DNA of 64,000 bases from Bacillota bacterium (GTDB taxonomy: Bacteria > Bacillota > Clostridia > Lachnospirales > Lachnospiraceae), in NCBI GenBank assembly GCA_023414355.1, contig JAEZOB010000067.1, forward strand, positions 1 to 64,000, given 5' to 3'. The translations under genes were made by a program, and so were the position numbers. The notes beneath the pieces were generated by a model that was not told the DNA's origin, did no database searches, and saw nothing but the letters and a program-made list of their open reading frames with translations. Positions 44,642 to 54,134 of the stretch are shown here, one piece after another (positions within the stretch are counted from its first letter, which is position 1; the number at the start of each line of letters is the position of its first letter).

Positions 44642-45805
44642 ATGCAGATTGGATTTATAGATTTTTCGAAAGAAGAACGAAATAAAATTTTAGCTACGCT
44701 TAAACTTCTTGGAACGCAAACCGCACTTGATGAACTTGGTATAGGAGTAATCCGCGATGCATACGCAGACATCCTGTTCCCAGGTATCTCCACCATCCAG
44801 ACGAGGGCAAAATATTTCGTCCTTATTCCTTATTTGTTTGAACGAGGATCAAAGCAAAAAATGTCCAGTGGGAAGGAACTACAAAGGTGGATTCATACTC
44901 AAGAGGACAAGCTTGTAGAAACTCTTGTAGCAAACAGCCCCAGTGAAGAAACTGGCATCATCGGGAAAAATGCGTTGAAACAGAAACGTGCAGTAAAAAT
45001 GAAACCCTCCGGCATCTACTGGAATGGTCTTCGTACCTACGAAATCATACGAAATCCACGGGTATCCATTAGTGCAGCTTGCAATGCAATATGGAGCGCA
45101 GAACAAAAGAAGAGGGAGACAGAAAAGAAAACCGAAGGTGATACTTTTGATGACATCACTGCTGGTCAAGGAAACGGAACGCTGTTTTCGCCATTAAAAC
45201 CGGATAATAATTTTGAGCAGAATGCTTCCATCAAACTGACACGCAGAGAAGCTGAGTTTTTGGCTGATCGAATCACAACAGCCACATTATCAAAGAATTC
45301 TCTCTTGGCTTTTCTTATTAAGAACCGATTGGTGCCACACAGTTTTGATGAGATCCCTGTAGATTTGCTACCTGATGAAATAAAGAGGGACTATCTGCTT
45401 GCAAAGAATTTCTCTGATTTTATAATCGGTGCGCATATCAGGTATAATGTCATCTTCTCCGACTACAAAGATGAGGACATGATTAACAATTATTCCGTTT
45501 GGCAGAAGGAATTTATGAATCGTTGCTTTGATCTGGATGCTATTTTGAACCGTATCTCGTGTCATGCTGATACTGATGCCTTTTGCTGGAATTTTTGTAA
45601 CTGCGTAATGAATGGTGACGAGAAAGAGTTGGATGCACTGATTATCGCTCGTGAAAAATCGGTAAAAGGAGATCGTTCCAAACTCAGTAAACCAATGGAA
45701 TACCACTACAATTATGATCGCCCGGTTCATAATTACCGGCTGGATTACCGTTTCGGAAGAGCAAGTGTTATTATCGAAGACATTATTCATGGACTGGAGG
45801 GATAG
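44642..45805 (+). CDS. defence-operon gene 2: DUF6361-family protein
   Basis: A 387-residue protein. The N-terminal signature IGFIDFSKEERNKILATL, ELGIGVIRDAYADILFPG and STIQTRAKYFVLIPYLF is that of family DUF6361, which has no known activity but commonly sits beside helicase and phospholipase-D-like genes. The conserved arginine/tyrosine-rich N-terminal block might be a nucleic-acid-binding or sensing module (inference). It starts two bases after gene 1 and ends four bases before the start of gene 3. Confidence 0.85.
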   Translation: MQIGFIDFSKEERNKILATLKLLGTQTALDELGIGVIRDAYADILFPGISTIQTRAKYFVLIPYLFERGSKQKMSSGKELQRWIHTQEDKLVETLVANSPSEETGIIGKNALKQKRAVKMKPSGIYWNGLRTYEIIRNPRVSISAACNAIWSAEQKKRETEKKTEGDTFDDITAGQGNGTLFSPLKPDNNFEQNASIKLTRREAEFLADRITTATLSKNSLLAFLIKNRLVPHSFDEIPVDLLPDEIKRDYLLAKNFSDFIIGAHIRYNVIFSDYKDEDMINNYSVWQKEFMNRCFDLDAILNRISCHADTDAFCWNFCNCVMNGDEKELDALIIAREKSVKGDRSKLSKPMEYHYNYDRPVHNYRLDYRFGRASVIIEDIIHGLEG

Positions 45806-45809
45806 AGAT

Positions 45810-47525
45810 ATGTCTACAATGTTTGATACCGCTCATAACCGCTATAGCTATAGCGAATTATTACAACCGGATCTCGGATTTCACTTGGACTTTGCCGTAG
45901 GATTAACCTATTCTCTCGATCTTGAAGCCTTGCTCGGTATTCCTGTAGCGCTCGGTTTACTAGACGAAACAGACTCTGAACTGATGCAGAGTCCATTTTA
46001 TCTATTGGAGGCAATTCGAAAAAGTAGTAATGATCTGGCCATTTTCTGCAATGCCGGATGCATTTCTCTTCCTCATAAAATTCAAAGTGTCTACTCTCTG
46101 TTGGAAAACAGTGTTTTTGAGGTCAAATTAATGAATCGCAAGAGCTTTCACCCCAAGCTGTGGTTTCTCAAATATAGCAATGAAGAAGGAAAATCCTATA
46201 TACGGCTGCTAGTACTCAGCCGTAATCTTACCTTTGATAACAGTATCGACTTATGTGCCGCTATGCAGGGAGATATTACCAAGGTAAAAAGAAATAAAAA
46301 CAAACCTCTGGCCGATCTCCTGCTCTTTGTAAGCGATTATTCAGACAAAGCAAAGCGAAAGAGAATCCTTGAATTTGCGGAGGATCTTCTTCATGTGAAG
46401 TCGTTCGATATCAATCATCCCTTTGAGGATTACGAGTTCTTTCCGCTTGGAATTAACGGATACGAAAAAGAGAACACCTCCTTATTCCGTCAGAAATACG
46501 ATATTTTCGTTGTATCTCCATTTCTAAGCAATGACATTATCAAAGAACTAGCGGATTGCCCATACCGAAAAGTTCTTGTCACAAGGAAGTCCTCCGTGAC
46601 CCCGGAAGCCATGAAGCTTTTTGACAGTATTTACATAACAAAAGAGCTACTGAATGATAATGAATATGGTGTGAAGCAGGATATCCATGCTAAGCTTTAT
46701 TTCACTGTTACCGACCAGGGGAATTACCTGTACCTCGGCTCCGCCAATGCTTCGCATAATGCCTTCCACAATAATGTCGAGTTTCTGTTACGACTGAAGT
46801 ACAAGGCAAATTGCATAGGATTTAAGACTTTTTATCAGGATTTCATTCCCGATGATAACTGCCCGTATGAACAGATCACCGTTGTCCCCACGGCATTGGA
46901 AGAGGACAAAGTCCAAGTAGAAATTGATCAGGCTTTTCAAACAGCGATTTATGCGATTAAGGGAGCCGTTGTTATGAGCGACCATGGGGCATATGATATT
47001 ATCATTCATTCCAGAAACTTCATATCAGACATAATGATAAAAATAGCTCCGCTGCAGCGACCGGACTTATTGACTTCTCTACTATCTGAAACCTTACTTC
47101 AAGGACTTCTCCTTAGAGAACTTAGCGAGTTCTATATATTGGAGGTACAAGGCCAGAAAATAGTGATCAAAATCAGTACGAAGGACATACCCGCCGGTCG
47201 TGATGATGCTGTTTATAAAAGCATCATCGATACAAAATCAAAGTTTATATCCTATATTTCATTTATGCTCTCTGAGGACTATGCAACCGGAATCCTCGAA
47301 GAAGCAGAAGCACTTCGCTTATTTCAAAATGACGCTACGGACATACACTCCTCCCCTGTATATTCAGCGGTATATGAGAAAATGCTGAAGGCTGTTCATC
47401 AGAATCCGAACAGACTGAAAGAAATTGCGGACATTATAAAGCGATTGGAACCAGATATCATTGGACAGGAATTTCTCGATATGTATCAACAATTTGAACA
47501 AGTGGTTAGGAGACAAAAGAAATGA
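45810..47525 (+). CDS. defence-operon gene 3: phospholipase-D-superfamily nuclease
   Basis: A 571-residue protein with two PLD half-sites: FHPKLWFLK followed by VLSRNLT (~residues 115-145), and DIHAKLYF followed by GSANASHN (~residues 300-325). The HxK...(S/G)xN arrangement is that of the DISARM DrmC / helicase-associated PLD nucleases. The pair of histidines would form one phosphohistidine active site for nucleic-acid cleavage. GGAGGG before the ATG at 45810 decides against the longer frame that overlaps DUF6361. Its TGA overlaps the helicase ATG by four bases. Confidence 0.88.
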   Translation: MSTMFDTAHNRYSYSELLQPDLGFHLDFAVGLTYSLDLEALLGIPVALGLLDETDSELMQSPFYLLEAIRKSSNDLAIFCNAGCISLPHKIQSVYSLLENSVFEVKLMNRKSFHPKLWFLKYSNEEGKSYIRLLVLSRNLTFDNSIDLCAAMQGDITKVKRNKNKPLADLLLFVSDYSDKAKRKRILEFAEDLLHVKSFDINHPFEDYEFFPLGINGYEKENTSLFRQKYDIFVVSPFLSNDIIKELADCPYRKVLVTRKSSVTPEAMKLFDSIYITKELLNDNEYGVKQDIHAKLYFTVTDQGNYLYLGSANASHNAFHNNVEFLLRLKYKANCIGFKTFYQDFIPDDNCPYEQITVVPTALEEDKVQVEIDQAFQTAIYAIKGAVVMSDHGAYDIIIHSRNFISDIMIKIAPLQRPDLLTSLLSETLLQGLLLRELSEFYILEVQGQKIVIKISTKDIPAGRDDAVYKSIIDTKSKFISYISFMLSEDYATGILEEAEALRLFQNDATDIHSSPVYSAVYEKMLKAVHQNPNRLKEIADIIKRLEPDIIGQEFLDMYQQFEQVVRRQKK

Positions 47526-50470
47526 AGCCAAAGGACTTTCAGCAAGCAACCGCAAACCGAATACTCGCTGTCTTTCGTGCGGGACAGCATCGAATTCTGC
47601 TTTCGGACGAAGTCGGTCTGGGAAAAACCATCATAGCACGGGATGTCATCCGTCAGGTTTCCGATTGGCATAGACTCGAGAAGAAGGATGATCATTTTAA
47701 GGTAATCTATATCTGTTCCAATATCAATATCGCGAATCAAAATGCTCATAAACTTGGAATCAAAGATCAAATGAATATATCGGAGAGCCGCCTTTCTATG
47801 CAGCATCTCAAGATCTATCAGAACAACGGGAGGAATCACAGTTACGAACAGCTTATTCCCCTAACACCTGCAACCTCCTTCTCCATGACCTCTGGTTGCG
47901 GCAATCAGGAGGAACGCGCTTTGATGTTTGCACATTTAAGACGATTGCCGGTATTTAGGTCTATTAATTCCCGTTTAGCTGATTTTCTGGCCTATGATGC
48001 AAAGGTTTACTGGCACTACTTTATTGACCTTTATGAAAACAAGGTAATTGAATGTGATGCTAATGGGAGTAATTATATCATGGAAATGAGCAATCTTCTT
48101 AACCTGAAACTAAAGGAAAATCAGGATCTAATGGATAGAATAATAGTAAATCTTTCATCACAAAGCAGTTCAAAAAGGTCAGATAGCCGGCCCCTAATCA
48201 ATGCATTGAGGAGAATATTCGCACAAATCAGTCTGGAAAAGCTGGAACCCGATCTAGTGATTATGGATGAATTTCAGAGATTCCGGGATCTAATCACACC
48301 ATCGGATGATGAACAGGGCATGCTGACAAAGCAATTCCTCCAGGATACAAATACAAAGGTTCTCCTTCTGTCTGCCACCCCATATAAACCTTATTCAACA
48401 CTGGAAGAAATCAGTCAGGATGAAAACACCGATCATTATCAGGAATTTTTGGAGGTAATGAAATTCTTATTCTACGGTGGGACAAAATATGCCGGTTTCC
48501 AACAGATATGGAAAGATTATTCAAACACCCTTCATGAAATCAATAACGGTAACTTTACCCTGCTGCTTGCACAGAAAACTACCGCAGAGAATGCATTATA
48601 CCAAGGGATCTGCCGAACAGAACGCTTCAACAGTGGAATAATTGATGCCCGCGGTGCAAAGGAAATCTCCATCTCTACCGGAGACATCTTATCGTATTTG
48701 GAAATGCAGAACTTATTAGACGAAATTAATAAAGACAGCAAACGCCCGCTCCGATATCGCAATGTTCCGATAGATTATATGAAGTCATCTCCGTACTTAT
48801 TGTCCTTCATGGAAAGCTATCAATTAAAAAAGGAAATTGTAGAATATTTTGAACGAACGAAAAAGTATGAGCTAGTCACTAGCACAAAGCATTTGCTGAT
48901 TAAGAAAAACGCGATACATAATTATCAACCGATTGCCGTAAATAATGCACGGCTTGAGGAATTAAAAGAGATCGTTTTTGCAAACGGAAAAAACGGAGCC
49001 GAAAATCTTCTATGGCTTCCACCTTCCAAGTCATACTATACGACAGGAAGTGTCTTTGATAAGAATAAAAACTATTCAAAGCTTCTTGTTTTTTCCTCAT
49101 GGGAAATGGTTCCCAGAATGATATCACTGATGATTTCCTACGAAGCAGAGCGACTGACCATCGGTAAGTTGTTCCATAACGCAAAGACCAAACGAGGCAG
49201 GGGTTATTTTGCCACCAAAGAGGATCGCCGTTATGGTATTACACGCCTCAAAAATGAAACGGAAGAAATCCTATGCTACGCTTCACGCACACTTGCCCGA
49301 CTTTATGCACCGGATCAGCATATCGGCCAGGATATCCGGCAGATACGAAGGGAATTATCAAGGCAGCTAGAACCAAGGATAGCTGAGGTCAAGAAGAAAT
49401 TTCAGCTTTCCGAAAGCTCTGCTGCTGGAGCAAAGGCAATGTTAGAGTTATTGAAGGTCATGGATCAAGATAAATATGCGAATCCCACCACACTTCCTTC
49501 CAATGCTGTTGAGCTTCTTGTCAATATGGCAATTGGCTCACCGGCTATCTGTTTATTTCGCCTGCTTGATGCAAGGGAACCTCTGGCTCGGGATGTAACT
49601 GCCAAAGTATTCATCAGCCTCTTCAATAAAGCGGAAAGCTCAGCTGTCATAGATTTATTATACGGAAGCAAGAGCGATGATACTTACTATGAAAATGTAT
49701 TGAAATACTGCGTCGATGGGAATCTTCAGGCAATGCTTGATGAATATGCCCATGTTCTCGGAGAAACCGGAGATGATCTTGCAAAAGGTATTGTGGATGC
49801 ATTTTCCGACACTGCTTCTCTACAGATAGATACCTTTGAGTCCTTTACTGGTTCAGAGGAAGAAAAGCCTCGTATGAGAGCACATTTTGCCGTTGGATAC
49901 TTCAATTCCAGAATCAGCGATGAGAATGTACAGCGCACTGAAAAAATAAGAAAGGCATTCAACTCACCGTTTCGTCCATTTGTGCTTTCAACAACCTCTA
50001 TTGGCCAAGAAGGGTTGGATTTTCACAGCTACTGCCGTAAAGTCATGCATTGGAATCTTCCATCCAATCCTATCGACCTGGAGCAGCGGGAAGGACGAAT
50101 TAACCGCTACAAATGCCTTGCTGTTCGCCAAAATATCGCATACCGTTATGAAGCAGAAAAAACCTGGGACGAAATGTTTGCCAAGGCTGCAGCTGAAGAA
50201 AAAGGATCCCATCCGGATCTCGTTCCTTACTGGTGTTTAACCGATTCTTCGAATTTGGCAGTCAAAATAGAACGAATCGTTCCTATGTATCCCCTCAGCC
50301 AGGATCTGTTGCGATATTTAAGACTAATCAAAATCTTATCCCTTTATCGACTGACGCTTGGCCAGCCAAGGCAGGAGGAACTGATTGAGTTAATCAGCCG
50401 GGAAATGGCCGGGGAAATAAACGACAAGATGTTTATGAATTTGAGTCCGTTTTATAAGGCCAAACTTTAG
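47522..50470 (+). CDS. defence-operon gene 4: SNF2-type superfamily 2 helicase/translocase
   Basis: A 982-residue SF2 ATPase. Q-motif-like FQQATANRIL, Walker A SDEVGLGKTI (~residue 38), motif II MDEFQRF (~residue 250), motif III LLLSATPY, then after a long insertion motif V TTSIGQEGLDFH (~residue 825) and motif VI QREGRINRYK. The large spacer between the two RecA lobes (~residues 300-790) is unlike plain SNF2 proteins and resembles helicases of DISARM-like systems; there is no DUF1998 or methyltransferase partner here. The ATGA overlap couples it to the PLD gene. Probably translocates on foreign DNA and delivers it to the nuclease (inference). Confidence 0.9.
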   Translation: MKPKDFQQATANRILAVFRAGQHRILLSDEVGLGKTIIARDVIRQVSDWHRLEKKDDHFKVIYICSNINIANQNAHKLGIKDQMNISESRLSMQHLKIYQNNGRNHSYEQLIPLTPATSFSMTSGCGNQEERALMFAHLRRLPVFRSINSRLADFLAYDAKVYWHYFIDLYENKVIECDANGSNYIMEMSNLLNLKLKENQDLMDRIIVNLSSQSSSKRSDSRPLINALRRIFAQISLEKLEPDLVIMDEFQRFRDLITPSDDEQGMLTKQFLQDTNTKVLLLSATPYKPYSTLEEISQDENTDHYQEFLEVMKFLFYGGTKYAGFQQIWKDYSNTLHEINNGNFTLLLAQKTTAENALYQGICRTERFNSGIIDARGAKEISISTGDILSYLEMQNLLDEINKDSKRPLRYRNVPIDYMKSSPYLLSFMESYQLKKEIVEYFERTKKYELVTSTKHLLIKKNAIHNYQPIAVNNARLEELKEIVFANGKNGAENLLWLPPSKSYYTTGSVFDKNKNYSKLLVFSSWEMVPRMISLMISYEAERLTIGKLFHNAKTKRGRGYFATKEDRRYGITRLKNETEEILCYASRTLARLYAPDQHIGQDIRQIRRELSRQLEPRIAEVKKKFQLSESSAAGAKAMLELLKVMDQDKYANPTTLPSNAVELLVNMAIGSPAICLFRLLDAREPLARDVTAKVFISLFNKAESSAVIDLLYGSKSDDTYYENVLKYCVDGNLQAMLDEYAHVLGETGDDLAKGIVDAFSDTASLQIDTFESFTGSEEEKPRMRAHFAVGYFNSRISDENVQRTEKIRKAFNSPFRPFVLSTTSIGQEGLDFHSYCRKVMHWNLPSNPIDLEQREGRINRYKCLAVRQNIAYRYEAEKTWDEMFAKAAAEEKGSHPDLVPYWCLTDSSNLAVKIERIVPMYPLSQDLLRYLRLIKILSLYRLTLGQPRQEELIELISREMAGEINDKMFMNLSPFYKAKL

Positions 50471-50493
50471 ACTATTCTATTACATTAGTTAGT

Positions 50494-50530
50494 GTCAGCT
50501 GATGCACCTTGAATGGGAGCACCAGCTGAC
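50494..50530 (+). terminator. hairpin after the defence operon
   Basis: A 12-bp stem (GTCAGCTGATGC / GCACCAGCTGAC, one G-T pair) 24 bases after the helicase stop codon; no T-run. A second stem (ATGCCGTTA / TAACGGCAT) follows at ~50579-50611 and may end the convergent transcript. Confidence 0.45.
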
Positions 50531-50610
50531 CTAAACTTAACTTGTAATAAATATAATGGGAAGTTAAATTCCTTACATTATGCCGTTAATCTTTATTTTA
50601 ATAACGGCAT

Positions 50611-51126
50611 CTACATGTTATTTAACAACTCATCAATTTTACCCAATTCATATTTACTCATATCTTCATAAAATTGCCTATCTACTTTATCATTACTTCT
50701 CTTGATTGTTAATTTTCCTACAATAGCCACGCTGACAACTAACATAAAATGAATAAAAAAAAATATCATATTATCATTCGAATATATAATTTGCATAGGA
50801 TCAGTCATATCCATATTATGGGATATCATATGTATTCCATCTATAATTCCAGTGATGATATGTGTAACTATATACGATACATAAACCCCTAAGAAAGCAC
50901 CAAAAATTGTAATCATAAAGTTTAATCTAACATCCATACGCCATTTAAGTTCTAATATTAATGTGCTTTTTCGTTGATATAATATCATTTCTATATTATC
51001 CTTCTGAACACCTACAAGGTCTACATAAAGTTTATCTATTTTATCTTTACAACAAGTAACACATCGGCTTCTAACACCCTCGTTTTTCACACCATCTATT
51101 GTTTCATACTCTTTTTCAATATTCAT
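50611..51126 (-). CDS. two-helix membrane protein, possible effector of an Mrr/ParB-like cluster
   Basis: A 171-residue protein with a cytoplasmic N-terminal ~75 residues (including CVTCC), two hydrophobic helices (~residues 70-95 and 120-142: MITIFGAFLGVYVSYIVTHI and MIFFFIHFMLVVSVAIVGKL) and a charged C-terminal tail. The layout resembles SLATT/SMODS-associated or other two-helix effectors of defence systems, but no family is certain. GGAG lies five bases before the ATG at 51126; the upstream ParB-like gene ends 26 bases before it, so they form one operon. Confidence 0.65.
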   Translation of the reverse strand: MNIEKEYETIDGVKNEGVRSRCVTCCKDKIDKLYVDLVGVQKDNIEMILYQRKSTLILELKWRMDVRLNFMITIFGAFLGVYVSYIVTHIITGIIDGIHMISHNMDMTDPMQIIYSNDNMIFFFIHFMLVVSVAIVGKLTIKRSNDKVDRQFYEDMSKYELGKIDELLNNM

Positions 51127-51151
51127 ATATTCTCCATATTGGGTAGTTGGG

Positions 51152-51574
51152 CTACTGCACTCTCGCACAAAAATCTCTCACTGCAACTAATGCCTTTTTA
51201 TTTCCTAGACACTTGGCCATCGTCAATCTATTGGCACCATTCCCATCTATATAATATTTATTGTCCTTCTTAATAACCTCTGGATACTCGTGATAAATGG
51301 TCATTGTATCTGGATGTAACAATAATTCTTCAAAGATATCCGAATTGTATCTAGTGAAATTAGTTAATTTACATGCTCTTGTATCTAAAGCTTCTAGCCA
51401 CGATATTTCACACCAATTTCTATTTGTTCCAACAACATCATCCGCATTAATAATCTCAATAGTAGGAATCCCGATTCTTTCACAGTCTCCGCAGTCCTCT
51501 ACTATAATTTTTTTCAATTCATTTACACGTTCCTCTGATAGACCTAATTTTTGAATTTTTTCTTCAAGTGTCAT
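51152..51574 (-). CDS. ParB/sulfiredoxin-fold domain protein
   Basis: A 140-residue protein. The C-terminal half has YYIDGNGANRLTMAKCLGNKKALVAVR, close to the DGNHRxxA core of ParB-like nuclease/sulfiredoxin domains (quoted here as one motif region, residues ~105-130). The N-terminus is helical. ParB-like domains act in partitioning, as CTPases, or as nucleases in phage defence; which applies is unknown. AGAGGT precedes the ATG. It lies between the nuclease-like gene and the membrane protein on the same strand. Confidence 0.7.
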   Translation of the reverse strand: MTLEEKIQKLGLSEERVNELKKIIVEDCGDCERIGIPTIEIINADDVVGTNRNWCEISWLEALDTRACKLTNFTRYNSDIFEELLLHPDTMTIYHEYPEVIKKDNKYYIDGNGANRLTMAKCLGNKKALVAVRDFCARVQ

Positions 51575-51672
51575 ATATTTACCTCTTTTCTTCTCATCAT
51601 TCTAATCAGATCTTAAATATAGTGGGAAGTTCGCTTAAATCCCTTTAAAAATGAAATAATCTAACTCTGCAA

Positions 51673-52599
51673 CTAATTCATAAGTCTATGATTTTCCAAT
51701 TCTTTTTTTGAAAGAAACATTGTATTAGTAACCATGTAACTTGTAATATATTTCTGTATTATAGTTTGTGCATTTTCGGTAAATTTACCGGAAATAGCAA
51801 TAATCATTTTAGATATATAGATTTCTTTACCGTTTGTCATCTTATATGGTATTTTAAATGCACTCTCTATTTGATTCGATATCTCAGTTATACTAGAAGT
51901 CGCAGATCCTTTCATATCTCCAGCTTTTGCTTGAACGCCATAGTATTCTGTTTCTTCAAATATGTTTTTAGTAACCAAAACATAATCCTTACCAAATTCC
52001 TTATTTCCATGATTAAAAATGACTTGTTCAAAACCTATTTTCTTAAAGAATGGGGTTAAATACATATTGCAAAACATCATTTCATCTTTCTCAAATTCTG
52101 GTATCCAGTAATTCCCTTTTAACTTCCTCTCTATTATTTTTTCTATATTATTACAGTATTCATGACAATATTTAAAGACTTGTTCATAAAACTTGAAATC
52201 ATCTATATTAAATAAAAATGAAATAAAAAAGGCTCTAAACATTGGATCTTCTTCATCATATTCATAGTTATTTACATAAACACCATCCATTGGTTGGCAT
52301 ATTTCATGCATTGTAAGCATATACTTTTTCATTGCCCAATCTTTATAAAATCCATCATAATCACCTAATTTTTGTAGTTCAACCCATAATATATTCCCAA
52401 AACGGCAAACATTGATTTGTTCGAAAAATCCATCAAAACAATTACCTGACCAAACAACATTCTCTTCAAAATCGCAGTTTAATACATCAGTTTCATTTTC
52501 TTCAATACAACCTACAATTTCTCCAGATGATCTTTCCCTAACTTTATATGCTAAATCGCAATATTTCTCAATTTCTGTCTTATCAAAGTTGTTATTCAA
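51673..52599 (-). CDS. Mrr-like restriction endonuclease-fold protein, TTG start
   Basis: A 308-residue protein. The C-terminal half holds FFKKIGFEQVIFNHGNKEFGKDYVLVTK followed by YYGVQAKAG (residues ~185-225), the E...GxD...QxK pattern of Mrr-type PD-(D/E)xK nucleases. The N-terminal half (WSGNCFDGFFE, MHEICQPMDG) is unrecognised. The start codon is TTG with AGGGGGA seven bases upstream. It is first in a leftward group with the ParB-like and membrane genes; a Type IV-like or abortive system is possible. Confidence 0.7.
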   Translation of the reverse strand: MNNNFDKTEIEKYCDLAYKVRERSSGEIVGCIEENETDVLNCDFEENVVWSGNCFDGFFEQINVCRFGNILWVELQKLGDYDGFYKDWAMKKYMLTMHEICQPMDGVYVNNYEYDEEDPMFRAFFISFLFNIDDFKFYEQVFKYCHEYCNNIEKIIERKLKGNYWIPEFEKDEMMFCNMYLTPFFKKIGFEQVIFNHGNKEFGKDYVLVTKNIFEETEYYGVQAKAGDMKGSATSSITEISNQIESAFKIPYKMTNGKEIYISKMIIAISGKFTENAQTIIQKYITSYMVTNTMFLSKKELENHRLMN

Positions 52600-52727
52600 T
52601 TAGTCTTCCCCCTATTCATATACTATATTTTCCTTAGATTGGAACTTCTCATCATTCCGCTTATATGCTTTTTGGCTAGAACCTTGTACATATGGCTATA
52701 CTCAATTAACAGAAGTAGGGTAACCAT

Positions 52728-53021
52728 ATGCAATCAAATAAATCAAGCCGATTAGTTGAGCAATACTTGTCTTACCTTATTACTATCATAGGCCGCAGCA
52801 ACAACACTATATTAGAATACCGCTTAGATCTGTTGCAGTTCTTTGACTTTGTTGCAACTAGTCGACTCCAAAAATGTTCGAATTTTCAATTTGTTGACAT
52901 TGAATTTATTCGTTCTATTAGCCTTGGGGATATGTATGAATTTTTAGCCTATTGCCAAAACTCACTTCATTCTGCACCGGGTACAAGAACAAGAAAGATT
53001 GTTTCTATGCGAACCCGTTAA
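52728..53021 (+). pseudogene. N-terminal stump of a tyrosine recombinase (XerC/D-like)
   Basis: About 97 residues match only the SAM-like core-binding domain of phage-type integrases (LVEQYLSYLITIIGRSNNTILEYRLDL, SAPGTRTRKIVSMR, in part). The catalytic Arg-His-Arg-Tyr domain is absent; the frame ends where the protein would enter it, and the following 246 bases show no continuation. A relic of an earlier integration in the same island. Confidence 0.82.
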
Positions 53022-53267
53022 CCATGATGATCAGCTGAACATCGTGGCTTTCATAGTTTGATTAACTTAGTTAAAACATCCAAGCTATTATAACTCATTA
53101 AGAATTTTTGATATCCTTGTCTTCATATCTTGGTACATCATTTCATTAAAAGCTTCACTTTCACTTTTGTATTGATTTTGGCCATTGCTTCTCTAAACTG
53201 ATCAACATTTATATCCAATACTGCGAAGATAAGGTGAATCTTCAATTAGTTGATTTTTGCCACAATG

Positions 53268-54134
53268 CTAACCTTTATAATAATTTTCAATGTTGACAAG
53301 TACCATTTTAGGAATATAGTAGTAATATATATTATTATTCCAATCTCCAATGCGATCTGTTTGCCGATAATCATTATTATATATTTCTTTCGAAATACCA
53401 AAAAAGTCATAAACGTCGTCTTTATCAAAAAATGAAATTAGCGGACCTAGTTTAGCATTAAAATCTTGGAACTCAATCACTTCTCCAAATTCATTATTGA
53501 TTTCGATTTCATCTAATGTCAAATGGGAATCATAATCTATATGTGTGTTCTTCTTATTATAATTTATTTTTGAATACGAGTGACATGCTTTAGAGGTCCT
53601 AGCACCACAACCACTACAAGAAGCCACTCTCCTACTACATATAACAGAACATGAACTTGCTAAATCCAAATCTATTTCCCCATTATTCTCATAGTAAAAA
53701 ACGGAGTATGTTGTTACTGTATCGTATACGCTCCCGTTAAGAAAATTCGAGACAGCCGGCATAATTCCAGATCCTGCTGTTGGAGTAAATAAAGGTTTAT
53801 TTTGCAGCAGATAATGCTGGCCACAGTTTATATTAAATTGGCCCAGTCCACCATAATTATATAGTTTTTTCTTGTTTTGAACAAAAGATACTCTAAAATA
53901 AGAACTGTGTTTAATAATTAATAAAGTATCACATAGTTCTCGACGCATTATTCCCGTAGTAAAACGAAAATCAACGTATTTCTGATGATACATTCTGCTG
54001 TAAATATTGGGCTGTATATTCAATACATCTACGAGAATCTTCACCAGCTGAGGCTCTGAAACTTGTGCCGTACTTTTTCCCGTTTTATTACAATATGACA
54101 TTACTTTGCTATTAAATTCTTTTTTCAGATTCAT
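53268..54134 (-). CDS. hypothetical protein with a cysteine cluster
   Basis: A 288-residue protein with AGGAGGC four bases before the ATG, so probably expressed. Around residues 160-185 it has CSVICSRRVASCSGCGARTSKAC, five to six cysteines that could bind a metal. The rest is rich in Tyr and Asn with a very Tyr-rich C-terminus (NNNIYYYYIPKM). No membrane helix. I do not recognise a family. It stands alone between the integrase stump and the Kiwa pair. Confidence 0.6.
   Translation of the reverse strand: MNLKKEFNSKVMSYCNKTGKSTAQVSEPQLVKILVDVLNIQPNIYSRMYHQKYVDFRFTTGIMRRELCDTLLIIKHSSYFRVSFVQNKKKLYNYGGLGQFNINCGQHYLLQNKPLFTPTAGSGIMPAVSNFLNGSVYDTVTTYSVFYYENNGEIDLDLASSCSVICSRRVASCSGCGARTSKACHSYSKINYNKKNTHIDYDSHLTLDEIEINNEFGEVIEFQDFNAKLGPLISFFDKDDVYDFFGISKEIYNNDYRQTDRIGDWNNNIYYYYIPKMVLVNIENYYKG

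Noticed and set aside
43578..50470. Calling the four-gene operon DISARM
   Set aside because: Helicase and PLD proteins are present, but there is no DUF1998 (DrmB) protein and no methyltransferase, and the DUF6361 gene is not a DISARM component.
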